Source: Paracoccaceae bacterium
GTDB taxonomy: Bacteria; Pseudomonadota; Alphaproteobacteria; Rhodobacterales; Rhodobacteraceae
Assembly (NCBI GenBank): GCA_024742405.1
Contig: JANSYP010000001.1
Coordinates: 1,488,001-1,552,000 of the forward strand
Direction: 5' to 3'
Length of the DNA stretch: 64,000 nucleotides
Positions 1-9,069 of the stretch are shown here, in pieces (position 1 is the stretch's first letter; the number at the start of each line of letters is the position of its first letter). The notes under the pieces were generated by a model. It was given only the letters and a program-made list of their open reading frames with translations, had not been told where the DNA came from and made no database searches. A program made the position numbers and the translations under genes.

Positions 1-1302
1 GACGGCGCTTATACGGTGCGTAATTCCGAGGCCGTGTATCCCGACGCTGAAGCGATCACTGCTGCTCAGAACGAAACCGCGCTTGTGCTGACCGAGAGCG
101 AGGCACGGCGCACTGTCGAGCGCTGGCTGTCGGAAAGCCGCACGGCGCGCGAGGTTGCGCGTTTTGCCCTGCCGCCATCGCGTGCTTCGGTCCGGGTCGG
201 CGATGTGGTCAGTCTGGAAGGGCCGGAGGCACCGGACCTCTACCGTGTCGACCGGCTCGAGGCCGATGGCGCGCGTGTCATCGAAGCCGTTCGAATCGAG
301 CAGTCGGTCTATGAGGCGGCCGAAGGCGTGACCGCTCCTGCGCGGCTGGCGGCAGATGTAAATCCAGGCCCGGTGTTTCCGCTGTTTCTCGACTTGCCGA
401 TCCTTCCGGGAACGGGAGGCCGAGAGGGCCCCTGGGTTGCGGTCAGTAGTGATCCCTGGCCGGGGCAGGTGGCGCTCTATGCCAGCGCGACCGGGGCAGG
501 GTTCACGATCGCCGGCAATATAGATGCGCCGGCAGTGATCGGCAGGACGCTGACGGCGATGCCAGCGGCCCAGCCGGGTCTGTTGGACCGTGGCCCGGCG
601 CTGACTGTCCGGTTGACACGCGGTTCGCTCAGTTCGGTGGAGCGCTCCGGCCTGCTCAGCGGGGCAAATGCGATGGCCATCGGAGACGGTGCTGGCAATT
701 GGGAGGTGTTCCAATTCGAGACCGCAGAGTTGATCGAGCCTCTGACCTACCGTCTTTCCGGACGGTTGCGGGGACAGTTGGGAACTGACGCGTTTATCCC
801 TGACACTTGGCCCATCGACAGTACCGTCGTGCTCCTTGGGCCCGGGCTGGAACCTCTGGACGATGGGACCGTGGTCCGCGAGAGCATCACTCAGTTTCGG
901 ATCGGACCGGCACTGTACGGGTTCGACAGTGCCGCCTATGTGGCGCGAGAGTTCGGTTACGAGGCCGTCTCCTTGCGGCCCTATGCGCCAGTGCATCTGA
1001 ACGTGAAACGAGACCCAGCGGGCCTGGATCGCTTCGACTGGGTGCGAAGATCGAGAATCGACGGCGACCTTTGGAACCTGCCGGAGATACCGATGGGCGA
1101 GGAGCGCGAGGCTTACATCGTGCGCATCCTACAGGGCGGCGAGATTCGCTTGGAACAGACCCGAACCGAACCGGACTGGACCATTTCCGCTGCGGTGCGC
1201 GCCGCAGCCGGGATCGTGCCGGGACCTTATCAATTCGAAGTTGCACAACTCTCGGACCGCTATGGACCGGGACCGTTCAGAAGGATCACTGTAGATGTCT
1301 AG
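1..1302 (+). CDS. GTA/phage-like host-specificity tail protein, C-terminal part
   Basis: The reading frame is open to the left edge of the window, so only the last ~433 codons are visible and the start is missing. The segment resembles the C-terminal part of the very large host-specificity (baseplate hub/J-like) protein that ends the Rhodobacterales gene transfer agent cluster (ORFg15 type). It is rich in beta-strand-like, Gly/Pro/Arg-punctuated segments with a GDG turn near residue 220, and has no membrane segment. The next gene starts inside its stop (8-bp overlap, ATG at 1295, TAG at 1300), and that gene has a DUF2793 tail-associated domain. This supports a tail function. A prophage rather than a GTA copy cannot be excluded, because the rest of the cluster lies outside the window. 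Confidence 0.72.
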   Translation, partial: DGAYTVRNSEAVYPDAEAITAAQNETALVLTESEARRTVERWLSESRTAREVARFALPPSRASVRVGDVVSLEGPEAPDLYRVDRLEADGARVIEAVRIEQSVYEAAEGVTAPARLAADVNPGPVFPLFLDLPILPGTGGREGPWVAVSSDPWPGQVALYASATGAGFTIAGNIDAPAVIGRTLTAMPAAQPGLLDRGPALTVRLTRGSLSSVERSGLLSGANAMAIGDGAGNWEVFQFETAELIEPLTYRLSGRLRGQLGTDAFIPDTWPIDSTVVLLGPGLEPLDDGTVVRESITQFRIGPALYGFDSAAYVAREFGYEAVSLRPYAPVHLNVKRDPAGLDRFDWVRRSRIDGDLWNLPEIPMGEEREAYIVRILQGGEIRLEQTRTEPDWTISAAVRAAAGIVPGPYQFEVAQLSDRYGPGPFRRITVDV

Positions 1303-2005
1303 CACGGCAAACCTGGGTCTTCCGCTTCTGCAGCCTTCGCAGGCGCAAAAGCACGTCACGGTGAACGAGGCGATTGCGCGCCTCGATGGGTTGTGCCAGA
1401 CCAAACTGGTCTCAATCACCACGACGACACCGCCGGCGGTCGCGGCAGACGGCGCGATCTACGGCGTCCCGGCCGGGGCCACGGATGCTTGGACAGGCCG
1501 CGATGGCGACGTCGCCATTTTCTCCAATGGTGGATGGGTTTTCCTGACACCGGGCGGGGGCTGGCGCGCCTATGTTGCCGATACCGAAGCCTATGCTCTG
1601 CATGATGGGACAGAGTGGCGATTGAACGCGGTTTCGGTGTCTGCGGGCGGCGCGGCGTCACTGATAGAAGTCATGGAGTTCGACCATGTAATCGGCGCGG
1701 GCGCCAGCAGCGGTACGGTCGCCGTCATTCCGAGCCATTCTATTCTTTTGGGCGTCACGGCACGGGTCATCGGCGAAATCACCGGCACGCTTTCGGACTG
1801 GCGTTTGGGCGTGGCCGGCGGAGACAATCGCTATGGCAGCGGCCTCGGGTTGGGCACGGGATCATCCGTTCTGGGGCTTTCCGGTCAGCCGTTGGCCTAC
1901 TACGCAGATACGCCGTTGTTGTTGAGCGCCGATGGTGGAGATTTCGCGGGTGGCGAGGTGCGGTTCGCTCTTCACCTTTACAGGATGTTGTTGCCTCGCG
2001 CTTGA
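1295..2005 (+). CDS. DUF2793 domain-containing protein (tail-associated)
   Basis: A 236-aa protein whose N-terminal ~110 residues carry the DUF2793 pattern: it opens with a T-A-N-L-G-L-P-L-L-Q-P-S-Q-A-Q-K-H-V-T-V segment, followed by a Trp-rich domain (GGWVFLTPGGGWRAYV near residue 80). DUF2793 proteins occur with phage and GTA tail genes, but their molecular role is not established. The C-terminal ~100 residues form a Gly/Ser-rich beta-type domain. The start ATG overlaps the end of the upstream tail gene, so the two are translationally coupled and probably co-expressed. It is the last recognisable structural gene of the cluster; cysE follows after 57 bp. Confidence 0.78.
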   Translation: MSSTANLGLPLLQPSQAQKHVTVNEAIARLDGLCQTKLVSITTTTPPAVAADGAIYGVPAGATDAWTGRDGDVAIFSNGGWVFLTPGGGWRAYVADTEAYALHDGTEWRLNAVSVSAGGAASLIEVMEFDHVIGAGASSGTVAVIPSHSILLGVTARVIGEITGTLSDWRLGVAGGDNRYGSGLGLGTGSSVLGLSGQPLAYYADTPLLLSADGGDFAGGEVRFALHLYRMLLPRA

Positions 2006-2062
2006 GTCGCGACCCGCGAGGTGGTGTACTCCGGAGCGAATAGCGTCCGAGAGGAGCCATCC

Positions 2063-2863
2063 ATGGGCACGCCATCAAGAACATCCCCGACCGCGCTCGA
2101 CCCGGTCTGGGCGGAGATTTGCCGGAACGCAGAGGCCGCGATTGCAGAAGAGCCGCTGCTTGGCGGGCTGGTACATGCAGGGATTCTGCACCACGATTCG
2201 CTGGAGCATGCGCTGGCCTACCGGTTCGCACTGAAACTGCATTCCGATGAGATGTCGGAGCAGTTGCTGCGCGAGATCGCGGATGCTGCCCATGTTGCGG
2301 ACCGGTCCTTGGTCGATGCCGCGCGCGCGGATCTGCATGCTGTCTTTGAGCGTGATCCCGCCTGTCATGATCTGCTGCAGCCCTTACTCTACTTCAAAGG
2401 GTTCCAGGCGCTGCAGGCTTACCGTGTCGGTCACTGGCTGTTTGAGCAGGGCAGGTATGGACTGTCCTATTTCGTGCAGATGCGGATATCCGAGGTCTTT
2501 GGCGTCGACATCCACCCGGCGGCTAAGATGGGCAAGGGGATCATGATCGACCACGCCCACAGCATCGTCATCGGGGAAACCGCGAATGTCGGCGACAATG
2601 TCTCGATGCTACATTCGGTGACGCTGGGCGGAACCGGAAAGGAAGATGGCGACCGTCATCCCAAGATCGGCCAAGGCGTGCTGATCGGGGCCGGAGCGAA
2701 GGTGCTGGGTAACATCTCGGTCGGGGATTGCTGCCGGATTGCGGCGGGTTCTGTCGTGCTGGAAGCCGTACCTCCCTGCAAGACCGTGGCGGGAGTGCCC
2801 GCCAAGATCATCGGTGATGCCGGTTGCGCGCAACCGGCGGTCAGCATGGATCAGAAGCTCTAG
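2063..2863 (+). CDS. cysE: Serine O-acetyltransferase
   Basis: Acetylates L-serine with acetyl-CoA to O-acetylserine, the committed cytoplasmic step of cysteine synthesis. The N-terminal half is the helical SATase domain. From about residue 145 there is a left-handed beta-helix of hexapeptide repeats with the family's Asp and His positions (DIHPAA, then DHAHS near residue 162), the HSVTLGGTGK loop and a C-terminal GVPAKIIG. The ATG at 2063 is chosen over a GTG at 2021 because GAGGAG lies 6 nt upstream and it gives 266 aa, the usual CysE length. A cysE gene next to the end of the GTA cluster is, as I recall, a common arrangement in Rhodobacterales. The C-terminus lies 3 bp from the end of the convergent ftsB-like gene. 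Confidence 0.93.
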   Translation: MGTPSRTSPTALDPVWAEICRNAEAAIAEEPLLGGLVHAGILHHDSLEHALAYRFALKLHSDEMSEQLLREIADAAHVADRSLVDAARADLHAVFERDPACHDLLQPLLYFKGFQALQAYRVGHWLFEQGRYGLSYFVQMRISEVFGVDIHPAAKMGKGIMIDHAHSIVIGETANVGDNVSMLHSVTLGGTGKEDGDRHPKIGQGVLIGAGAKVLGNISVGDCCRIAAGSVVLEAVPPCKTVAGVPAKIIGDAGCAQPAVSMDQKL

Positions 2864-2866
2864 GCG

Positions 2867-3160
2867 CTACTGCAGGACCAGATCGTCGGGGCGAAGATAG
2901 CCGAGGACCTCGCGCGTCTGTTCGTCGAGAAGGTCGAGATCGAGAAAGCTGTCCGAAAGGCGGTAGGTCTTGTTCTTCATCTCGGCGATCTGTGCGCCGA
3001 GGCGATCGCGTTCCTGCGTGAGCGTCGTCAGCTCCGCCGAGACTGTCAGGCGTTCAATGACCCCCAAGTCTCCCCGGATGGCGGCAAATGCAAAATAGAG
3101 AATGGCCAGAAGGCTGACCGCAAAATACATGGTCATGCCCAGAGAGGGTTTTTCGGTCAC
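2867..3160 (-). CDS. ftsB: FtsB/DivIC-like septum formation initiator
   Basis: A 97-aa bitopic membrane protein with a short cytoplasmic N-terminus, one transmembrane helix at about residues 10-28 (YFAVSLLAILYFAFAAI), then a coiled coil (about 35-68, TLTQERDRLGAQIAEM) and a short C-terminal domain with the family's late Leu-rich motif. FtsB-type proteins bridge FtsL and FtsQ in the divisome. The GTG at 3160 is chosen because GGAGG lies 8 nt upstream and the resulting N-terminus is compact; an ATG at 3208 would add 16 unlikely Cys/Arg-rich residues. Position between central metabolic genes is typical for alphaproteobacterial ftsB, which usually sits near glycolytic genes. Confidence 0.85.
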   Translation of the reverse strand: MTEKPSLGMTMYFAVSLLAILYFAFAAIRGDLGVIERLTVSAELTTLTQERDRLGAQIAEMKNKTYRLSDSFLDLDLLDEQTREVLGYLRPDDLVLQ

Positions 3161-3301
3161 TGCGTCTGCCTCCGCGCACGTTTGTCGTGCTTGGCGACAG
3201 CATGGCATGTTCGCTCGGAGCCCGGTATTCCCGAAGTCACCATGGCGGGCACTGATGCATCCCCGCCACGGTAGGAAAGTTCTGGCGCTGGCGCCGCGGC
3301 G

Positions 3302-4231
3302 TCAGGCCTTGCCCTTGTAGATGTCGATCAGCTTGCCGAGCATGTCGAGCGCGTCCTCGCGCGAGCGCTGGAAGCTGTTGCGTCCGATGATCGAGCCGTT
3401 GCCGCCCCCGTCGCGGATGGCCTTGGCGTCGTCATAAACACTGTCGGCACCCTTCTTCGCGCCCCCCGAGAAGACGATGATGCGCCGGCCATCGAATGCT
3501 GACTGGACGCAATGGGCCACGCGTGCGGCCTGGGTCGAGATGTCGATGCCCTGTTCCTCGTACACCTTCTTGGCCTCGGGCAGCATCAGGTGGTCGGTCG
3601 AGAGTTTGATTTTTATGACGTGGGCGCCGAGCAGAGCCGCCATGTGGGCCGCGTAGGCGGCGACATCGATCGCGGTTTCGCCGTCCTTTGTGACGCCCTC
3701 ACCGCGTGGGTAGGACCAGATCACCGTCGCCACACCGCAGGCAGCAGCTTCGCGGCGCATCTCGACAATCTCTTCCATCATGTCGACGGCCATGTCCGAA
3801 CCCGGATAGATCGTGAAGCCGATCGCCGCACAGCCGAGGCGCAGCGCGTCGTCGACGCTCGCGGTCACAGCCTGATTCTTGCCCGACGTGCCTGACATCA
3901 GCGAGTTGGCACTGTTGACCTTGAGGATCGTCGGGATCTGTCCCGCGAATGTGTCGGCCCCGGCCTCGAGCGGCCCGAGAGGCGCGGCGTAAGCGTTCAG
4001 ACCGGCATCGATGGCAAGCTGGTAATGGTAGTGCGGATCGTAGCCGCCCGGGTTGGGCGCAAAGCTGCGCGCGGGTCCATGTTCGAAGCCCTGGTCGACG
4101 GGCAGGATGATCATCTTGCCGGTGCCGCCCAGCTTGCCGTGCATCAGCATGGAGCACAGCTTGCCCTTCACGCCGGGGTTTTCCCCCTCGTAGTTCTTCA
4201 GGATGTTCTGGACGATCCGCGTCGATTTCAT
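3302..4231 (-). CDS. fba: Fructose-bisphosphate aldolase class I (archaeal/DhnA type)
   Basis: Cleaves or forms fructose 1,6-bisphosphate in the cytoplasm by Schiff-base chemistry. At 309 aa it has the DeoC/FbaB-like TIM-barrel signatures: MIILPVDQGFEHGP near residue 40, the IKIKLSTDHL strand near residue 205 that carries the likely Schiff-base lysine, and a C-terminal phosphate site with FSGGAKKG and GRNSFQR. The ATG has AAGGGA about 9 nt upstream. It lies downstream of pgk in the same orientation, separated by 105 bp, a glycolysis/gluconeogenesis pairing. It is not the animal-type class I or the zinc class II enzyme. Confidence 0.93.
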   Translation of the reverse strand: MKSTRIVQNILKNYEGENPGVKGKLCSMLMHGKLGGTGKMIILPVDQGFEHGPARSFAPNPGGYDPHYHYQLAIDAGLNAYAAPLGPLEAGADTFAGQIPTILKVNSANSLMSGTSGKNQAVTASVDDALRLGCAAIGFTIYPGSDMAVDMMEEIVEMRREAAACGVATVIWSYPRGEGVTKDGETAIDVAAYAAHMAALLGAHVIKIKLSTDHLMLPEAKKVYEEQGIDISTQAARVAHCVQSAFDGRRIIVFSGGAKKGADSVYDDAKAIRDGGGNGSIIGRNSFQRSREDALDMLGKLIDIYKGKA

Positions 4232-4336
4232 TGGTCGTGTCCCTTACCGTTTACCCGATGTGTCCCGGGTTTGACGCGGTTTCGCGCCATCAATCAAGGT
4301 TGTGACCGCTAACGGTGCGGGTTTTTCGTCAATTCG

Positions 4337-5533
4337 TCATGCAGCCGCGTTCAAAGCGGCGACGCCGGGTAGCGTCTTGCCCTCCATCCACTCCAGGAAC
4401 GCACCGCCCGCGGTGGAGATATAGGTGAAGCTTGTCGCTGCGCCGGCGCCATTGAGCGCGGCAACAGTATCGCCACCGCCGGCGACCGACGTCATCTTGC
4501 CATCCGCGCTCATGGCGGCGACCAGGGCGGCCGCGGCGTTGGTGGCGGCATCGAACGGCTTTGTCTCGAATGCGCCGAGCGGGCCGTTCCAGACTACGGT
4601 ACGGGCGGAGCGGAGCGCGTTCAGTATGTCCTCCGTGGCCTGCGGTCCCGCATCGAGGATCATCTGATCCGGAGGCACGGCATCGGATGCTGCGACCGAG
4701 GTCATGACGCCCTCGGAGAGGGCCGCGGCGACCACGGCGTCGCGTGGCAGAAGAACCGTGCAGCCGGCGGCCTCGGCTCTTTTGAGGATATCACGCGCCG
4801 TGTCGGCAAGATCCGGCTCAGCAAGGGATTTGCCGATGGCCTTGCCTTGGGCCACGAGAAAGGTGTTGGCCATTCCGCCACCGATGATCAGGATGTCGAC
4901 CTTTTCCACCAGGTTTCCGAGCAGGTCGAGTTTGGTGGAAACCTTGGCCCCGCCCACCACGGCGGCGACAGGGCGTTCCGGATTGCCGAGCGCTGCTTCC
5001 AGAGCCAAAAGCTCCGCCTGCATCAGACGGCCGGCGCAGGCGGGCAGGCGGCGCGCGATCCCTTCGGTCGTGGCATGGGCGCGATGTGCCGCGGAAAACG
5101 CGTCGTTGCAGTAGACGTCTCCCAGATCTGCGATCGCGGCTGCAAAGGCGCTGTCGTTTTTTTCTTCCTCGGGGTGAAAGCGCGTGTTTTCAAGCAGTAA
5201 GACCTCACCCTCCGGCAATGTGGCGATTGCCTTTGCGGCCTCTGGCCCGATGCAGTCGGACGCAAAATGCACAGGTACGTCAAAGGCGGCTTCGAGTGCG
5301 GGCACCAGCGGAGCCAGCGACATGTCGGGCACGATCCGACCCTTGGGGCGGCCAAAATGAGCCAGAAGAACCGGCTTGCCGCCTTGGGCGAGGACCTGAG
5401 CGACGGTCGGGGCAATCCGGTCGATGCGGGTGCTGTCGGTGACCCGCCCGTCGGCCACGGGCACGTTGATATCCACGCGGGTCAGCACGACCTTGCCCGC
5501 GAGATCCATGTCATCAAGAGACTTCCAAGCCAC
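4337..5533 (-). CDS. pgk: Phosphoglycerate kinase
   Basis: Transfers phosphate between 1,3-bisphosphoglycerate and ADP in glycolysis and gluconeogenesis. At 398 aa it is of standard length. Visible motifs are the N-domain substrate site [18 protein letters not shown], the phosphate-binding GGAKVSTK near residue 195, and the C-domain nucleotide site with GGGDTVAAL followed by [13 protein letters not shown]. The start is a GTG with GGAG 7 nt upstream. It is divergent from the cyclophilin gene at 5687 across a 153-bp promoter region and precedes the aldolase gene on the same strand. Confidence 0.96.
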   Translation of the reverse strand: MAWKSLDDMDLAGKVVLTRVDINVPVADGRVTDSTRIDRIAPTVAQVLAQGGKPVLLAHFGRPKGRIVPDMSLAPLVPALEAAFDVPVHFASDCIGPEAAKAIATLPEGEVLLLENTRFHPEEEKNDSAFAAAIADLGDVYCNDAFSAAHRAHATTEGIARRLPACAGRLMQAELLALEAALGNPERPVAAVVGGAKVSTKLDLLGNLVEKVDILIIGGGMANTFLVAQGKAIGKSLAEPDLADTARDILKRAEAAGCTVLLPRDAVVAAALSEGVMTSVAASDAVPPDQMILDAGPQATEDILNALRSARTVVWNGPLGAFETKPFDAATNAAAALVAAMSADGKMTSVAGGGDTVAALNGAGAATSFTYISTAGGAFLEWMEGKTLPGVAALNAAA

Positions 5534-5686
5534 CTGCTCGCTCCAGTTTTCTTGCCGTTATGCGCCGACCTCACACCGGATACCGCCACGGCGTCAATCG
5601 TCGCCGGCTTTGATCTTTTCCTTTGCGACCCTTCGCCCTAGGGTCCGCCGGACCTGAACGGACCAAACGAACGGAAGGACCGCCTT

Positions 5687-6193
5687 ATGGCCGAGATCAA
5701 AGACCCTGAGAACACGATTCTGATGGAGCTGACCGGCGGCACAGTGACGATCGAGCTGCTGCCCGATGTGGCCCCAAAGCATGTCGAGCGGATGAAAGCG
5801 CTGGCTCGCGCCGGAGCCTATGACAATGTCTGCTTTCACCGGGTGATCGACGGGTTCATGGCCCAGACCGGCGATGTCGCCAATGGCAACATGGAAAACG
5901 ATTTCAACCTGCGGATGGCGGGCACGGGCGGTTCCGAGCATCCAGATCTGCCGGCGGAGTTTTCCAAACTGCCCCATGATCGCGGCACCCTCGGGGCGGC
6001 AAGGTCCCAGAACCCCGACAGCGCCAATTCGCAGTTCTTTGTCAATTTCGCCGACAATCATTTCCTGAACGGACAGTACACAGTCTATGGCCGCGTCATC
6101 GGTGGCATGGAACATGTCGATGCGATCACGCGGGGGGAGCCGCCGTCGAGCCCGGACCGGATGATCAGCGTGAAGGTCGCCGCAGATGAATAA
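5687..6193 (+). CDS. Cytoplasmic cyclophilin-type peptidyl-prolyl isomerase
   Basis: A 168-aa PpiB-type prolyl isomerase without a signal sequence. The catalytic core is visible as FHRVIDGFMAQTGD (active-site Arg), then the DLPAEFS segment, SANSQFFVNF and the YTVYGRVIGGMEHVD strand. AAGGA lies about 8 nt before the ATG. Its last codons overlap the start of a second, exported cyclophilin (8-bp overlap), so one transcript yields a cytoplasmic and a periplasmic isomerase. The core blocks of the two proteins are clearly similar, which suggests tandem duplication with later gain or loss of the export signal. Confidence 0.93.
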   Translation: MAEIKDPENTILMELTGGTVTIELLPDVAPKHVERMKALARAGAYDNVCFHRVIDGFMAQTGDVANGNMENDFNLRMAGTGGSEHPDLPAEFSKLPHDRGTLGAARSQNPDSANSQFFVNFADNHFLNGQYTVYGRVIGGMEHVDAITRGEPPSSPDRMISVKVAADE

Positions 6194-6746
6194 GGTCGCC
6201 TTCCTGCTGAGCTGCCTGATCGCGGGCCCGGCGCTCGCCACGAGCCTAGAGATCGAGGTCGCGGGTGAGGCCAACGGCACAATCACCATCGACCTGCTGG
6301 AGGATGTCGCACCGCAGCACGCCGAACAGATTGCCACGCTGGCTGCGGAAGGCGCCTATGACGGCGTGGTGTTTCACCGCGTGATCGACGGGTTCATGGC
6401 GCAAACCGGCGATGTGAAGAACGGGCGCATGGGGTCGGACGATTTCGACATGCGCCGGGCGGGGACAGGCGGTTCGGACAGGCCGAACCTGCCGGCCGAA
6501 TTGAGCGATCTCTCCTTCGAGCGCGGGGTCGTCGGTATGGCGCGGTCGCGCGAGCTCGACAGTGCCAACTCGCAGTTCTTCATCATGTTCGATCGGGCCG
6601 ATGCCTTGAATGGCAAATATACCATCGTCGGCACTGTCACCGACGGCATGGACGTGGTCGACCAGATCAAGCGTGGCGACGACGATGCCAATGGAGCCGT
6701 GATGGGAGAGCCTGACCGCATGGTGAAGGTCACCGTGATCGACTGA
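6186..6746 (+). CDS. Periplasmic cyclophilin-type peptidyl-prolyl isomerase
   Basis: A 186-aa exported paralogue of the preceding gene. Residues 1-19 form a Sec signal peptide (MNKVAFLLSCLIAGPALATS, probable cleavage after ALA). The mature part has the same active-site block, FHRVIDGFMAQTGD, and a SANSQFFIMF block. It probably assists folding of envelope proteins. It starts inside the end of the upstream cyclophilin gene, so coupled translation is likely. The window also encodes the TAM outer-membrane assembly pair, but nothing in the sequence links this isomerase to it. Confidence 0.92.
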   Translation: MNKVAFLLSCLIAGPALATSLEIEVAGEANGTITIDLLEDVAPQHAEQIATLAAEGAYDGVVFHRVIDGFMAQTGDVKNGRMGSDDFDMRRAGTGGSDRPNLPAELSDLSFERGVVGMARSRELDSANSQFFIMFDRADALNGKYTIVGTVTDGMDVVDQIKRGDDDANGAVMGEPDRMVKVTVID

Positions 6747-6874
6747 TCCTTAGAGATTGCGGCGGGCGGAGCGGCGCGTTGCCGGTCTCTGCCCGTTCGT
6801 TCTTCCACTGGCGTCAAAGTCTGCCGCAACTGCAGTCGCGAATGATGGCACAGAGGTGTACCGACGCCCGCCCG

Positions 6875-7762
6875 TCAGGCTGACGTACTTGCATGGGCGA
6901 TGAGCGCCGCCGCGGTGGCATCCGGCACTTCTTCGGGCAGGAAGTGGCCGCAGGGCAGGCCGGTTCCCCGCACATCGACGGCCTTTTCGCGCCAGGTCTC
7001 CAGCACATCATAGAGCTGCCCGACCAAGCCCCTCTCACCCCAGAGCGCCAGAAGCGGAGCCGAGATGCGGGCCTCGGCATCGGCGGCGTCATGGTCCAGA
7101 TCGATCGTGGCCGCCGCGCGGTAGTCTTCGCAACTGGCGGCAATTGCGTCCGGATCGCAGAAACAGCGGATGTATTCTGCCAGGGCCTCCGGCGCGAATA
7201 CCTCCATCCCCGTGCGGTTCCAGGCGGCGATTTTCTGACGCAGGTAGAATTCCGGATCAGCCCCGATCAGGCGCTCGGGCAGCGGGGCCGGCTGAATCAG
7301 AAAGAACCAGTGATAATAGCCGGTCGCAAAGCGTCGATCCGTGCGAGCATACATTGTCTGCGTCGGCGCGATATCGAGCACCGCGACGCTGCGCACCGCC
7401 TGAGGATGATCCAGCGCGAGACGGTGGGCAACCCGTCCGCCGCGGTCGTGGCCCGCGAGGTGAAACCGGTCGAACCCGAGCGCGCGCATCACCGCAACCT
7501 GATCGGCGGCCATGGCACGTTTGGAGTAGGGCGCGTGGTCGGGGCCGCTCTCGGGTTTGTCGCTGTCCCCATAGCCGCGCAGATCGGGGCAGACGACAGT
7601 GAAACCCGCCTCCACGAGTTGCGGAGCCACCAAGTGCCAACAGACATGGGTCTGAGGATAACCGTGGAGCAGCAGGACAGGCGGGCCGTCGCCGCCGACC
7701 CGGACATGGATCCCCACATCGCCCGGCACCGTGATCCGGCGCGTTTCGAAGCCAGCAAGCAT
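6875..7762 (-). CDS. Alpha/beta hydrolase, fluoroacetate/haloacetate dehalogenase-like
   Basis: A 295-aa cytoplasmic alpha/beta hydrolase. Features match the haloacetate dehalogenase subgroup: HGYPQTHVCWH near the oxyanion region, the nucleophile elbow GHDRGGRVAHRLALDHP with an Asp nucleophile followed by Arg, an YYHWFFLIQPAP segment (His-Trp pair that in characterised fluoroacetate dehalogenases binds halide), and a late CGHFLPEE catalytic His. The ATG at 7762 is preceded by GGAG 8 nt upstream and lies just after the livM stop, so it is the last gene of the transporter operon. Epoxide hydrolase or a plain esterase are alternatives, but the DRGGR plus HWFF combination favours a dehalogenase-like enzyme. 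Substrate unknown. Confidence 0.78.
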   Translation of the reverse strand: MLAGFETRRITVPGDVGIHVRVGGDGPPVLLLHGYPQTHVCWHLVAPQLVEAGFTVVCPDLRGYGDSDKPESGPDHAPYSKRAMAADQVAVMRALGFDRFHLAGHDRGGRVAHRLALDHPQAVRSVAVLDIAPTQTMYARTDRRFATGYYHWFFLIQPAPLPERLIGADPEFYLRQKIAAWNRTGMEVFAPEALAEYIRCFCDPDAIAASCEDYRAAATIDLDHDAADAEARISAPLLALWGERGLVGQLYDVLETWREKAVDVRGTGLPCGHFLPEEVPDATAAALIAHASTSA

Positions 7763-7764
7763 TC

Positions 7765-9069
7765 TCAGCGCTCCGGCAACAGGCCGCGCGGATAAAAGCG
7801 CAGGACTACCAACAGGACGACCCCCATGGTCAGAAGGCGCATCTGAGGCGCGGAGGCCAGCAGATGTTCCTTGAAGGCCGAGCTGTCGGGCAGGGGGGCG
7901 GTGAGCGTCGTCAGCACCCAGAGCCCCATCGGTTCGACCTGCACCCACAAGAACCAGATCAGGAACCCCCCGAGAACGGCGCCGAAATTATTGCCTGACC
8001 CGCCGACGATCACCATCACCCAGATCAGGAAGGTAAAGCGCAGCGGCTGGTAGCTGCCGGGCGTGAGCTGACCATCGAGCGTCGTCATCATCGCGCCGGC
8101 CAGACCGCAGATGGCTGAGCCGAGGATGAAGATCTGCAGGTGACGCGCCTTGACGTTCTTGCCCATCGCCTCGGCGGCGGTCTCATTGTCGCGGATCGCG
8201 CGCATCATCCGGCCCCAGGGCGAGGCCAGTGCCAGCTGCGCGAGGACCAGCAACGCCACGAGAACCACGGTGAAAAGCGCGGTGTAACCAAGTTTCACAT
8301 AGAGCGTCGACCACTCCACCGCCGTCAAGCCAAGGCTCTCGGCCTGGGCCACAAAGGCCGGATCGCTCTGGAGGTCGGTCTCGAACGGCATCGGCCGGGG
8401 GAGACCCACGACATTCTTGACCCCGCGGCTGAGCCAATCCTCGTTGCGCATCAGCGCAATCACGATCTCGGCGATGCCCAGCGTCGCGATGGCCAGATAG
8501 TCCGAGCGCAGGCCGAGCGCGGTCTTGCCGATCAGCCAGGCCGCCCCGGCCGCCAGCACGCCGCCCACCGGCCAGGCAAGCAGGATCGGAAGCGACATCC
8601 CGCCAAGATAGCCCGTCCCGGCCGGATTTACCGCCTCGATCGCATCGCGGGCCGGCCCGAACAAGAAACGGTAGAAGATGAAACCTACCGTGATTACCGC
8701 CAGCATCGCCAGTGCGCGACGCCGCCCGGGGGCCATGCGCCGCCACACGAAGATCGCGGCGAGGATGGTGGCCGCGCCCGCGATCATCGCGAGCGCCATG
8801 CGTCCGCCGCCGGCAGCCCAGGCCTCGGTCGTGGGCGGCATCGAGATCAGCACGGCCGCGAGCCCGCCCAACGCCACGAAGCCCATGACGCCGACATTGA
8901 AAAGCCCGGCAAACCCCCACTGCAGGTTCACGCCGAGCGCCATGATCGCGCTGACCAGTCCCATGTTGAGGATCACAAGGGCGCTGTTCCAACCCTGCAT
9001 CACTCCGGTCAGACCGATCAGCCCGGCGACCAGGGCAAACATCATCAACCCGCGCAACGACCCGCTCAT
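7765..9069 (-). CDS. livM: Branched-chain-amino-acid-type ABC permease LivM
   Basis: A 434-aa inner-membrane permease of the HAAT family with about ten hydrophobic segments. The LivM signature NVGVMGFVALGG lies in the first third and the coupling-loop region (SPWGRMMRAIRDNETAAEAMG) near residue 285. It pairs with LivH to form the translocation channel. The start ATG overlaps the livH stop by 4 bp. Family members move branched-chain amino acids, but also urea, amides and short carboxylates, so the name does not fix the substrate. Confidence 0.92.
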   Translation of the reverse strand: MSGSLRGLMMFALVAGLIGLTGVMQGWNSALVILNMGLVSAIMALGVNLQWGFAGLFNVGVMGFVALGGLAAVLISMPPTTEAWAAGGGRMALAMIAGAATILAAIFVWRRMAPGRRRALAMLAVITVGFIFYRFLFGPARDAIEAVNPAGTGYLGGMSLPILLAWPVGGVLAAGAAWLIGKTALGLRSDYLAIATLGIAEIVIALMRNEDWLSRGVKNVVGLPRPMPFETDLQSDPAFVAQAESLGLTAVEWSTLYVKLGYTALFTVVLVALLVLAQLALASPWGRMMRAIRDNETAAEAMGKNVKARHLQIFILGSAICGLAGAMMTTLDGQLTPGSYQPLRFTFLIWVMVIVGGSGNNFGAVLGGFLIWFLWVQVEPMGLWVLTTLTAPLPDSSAFKEHLLASAPQMRLLTMGVVLLVVLRFYPRGLLPER

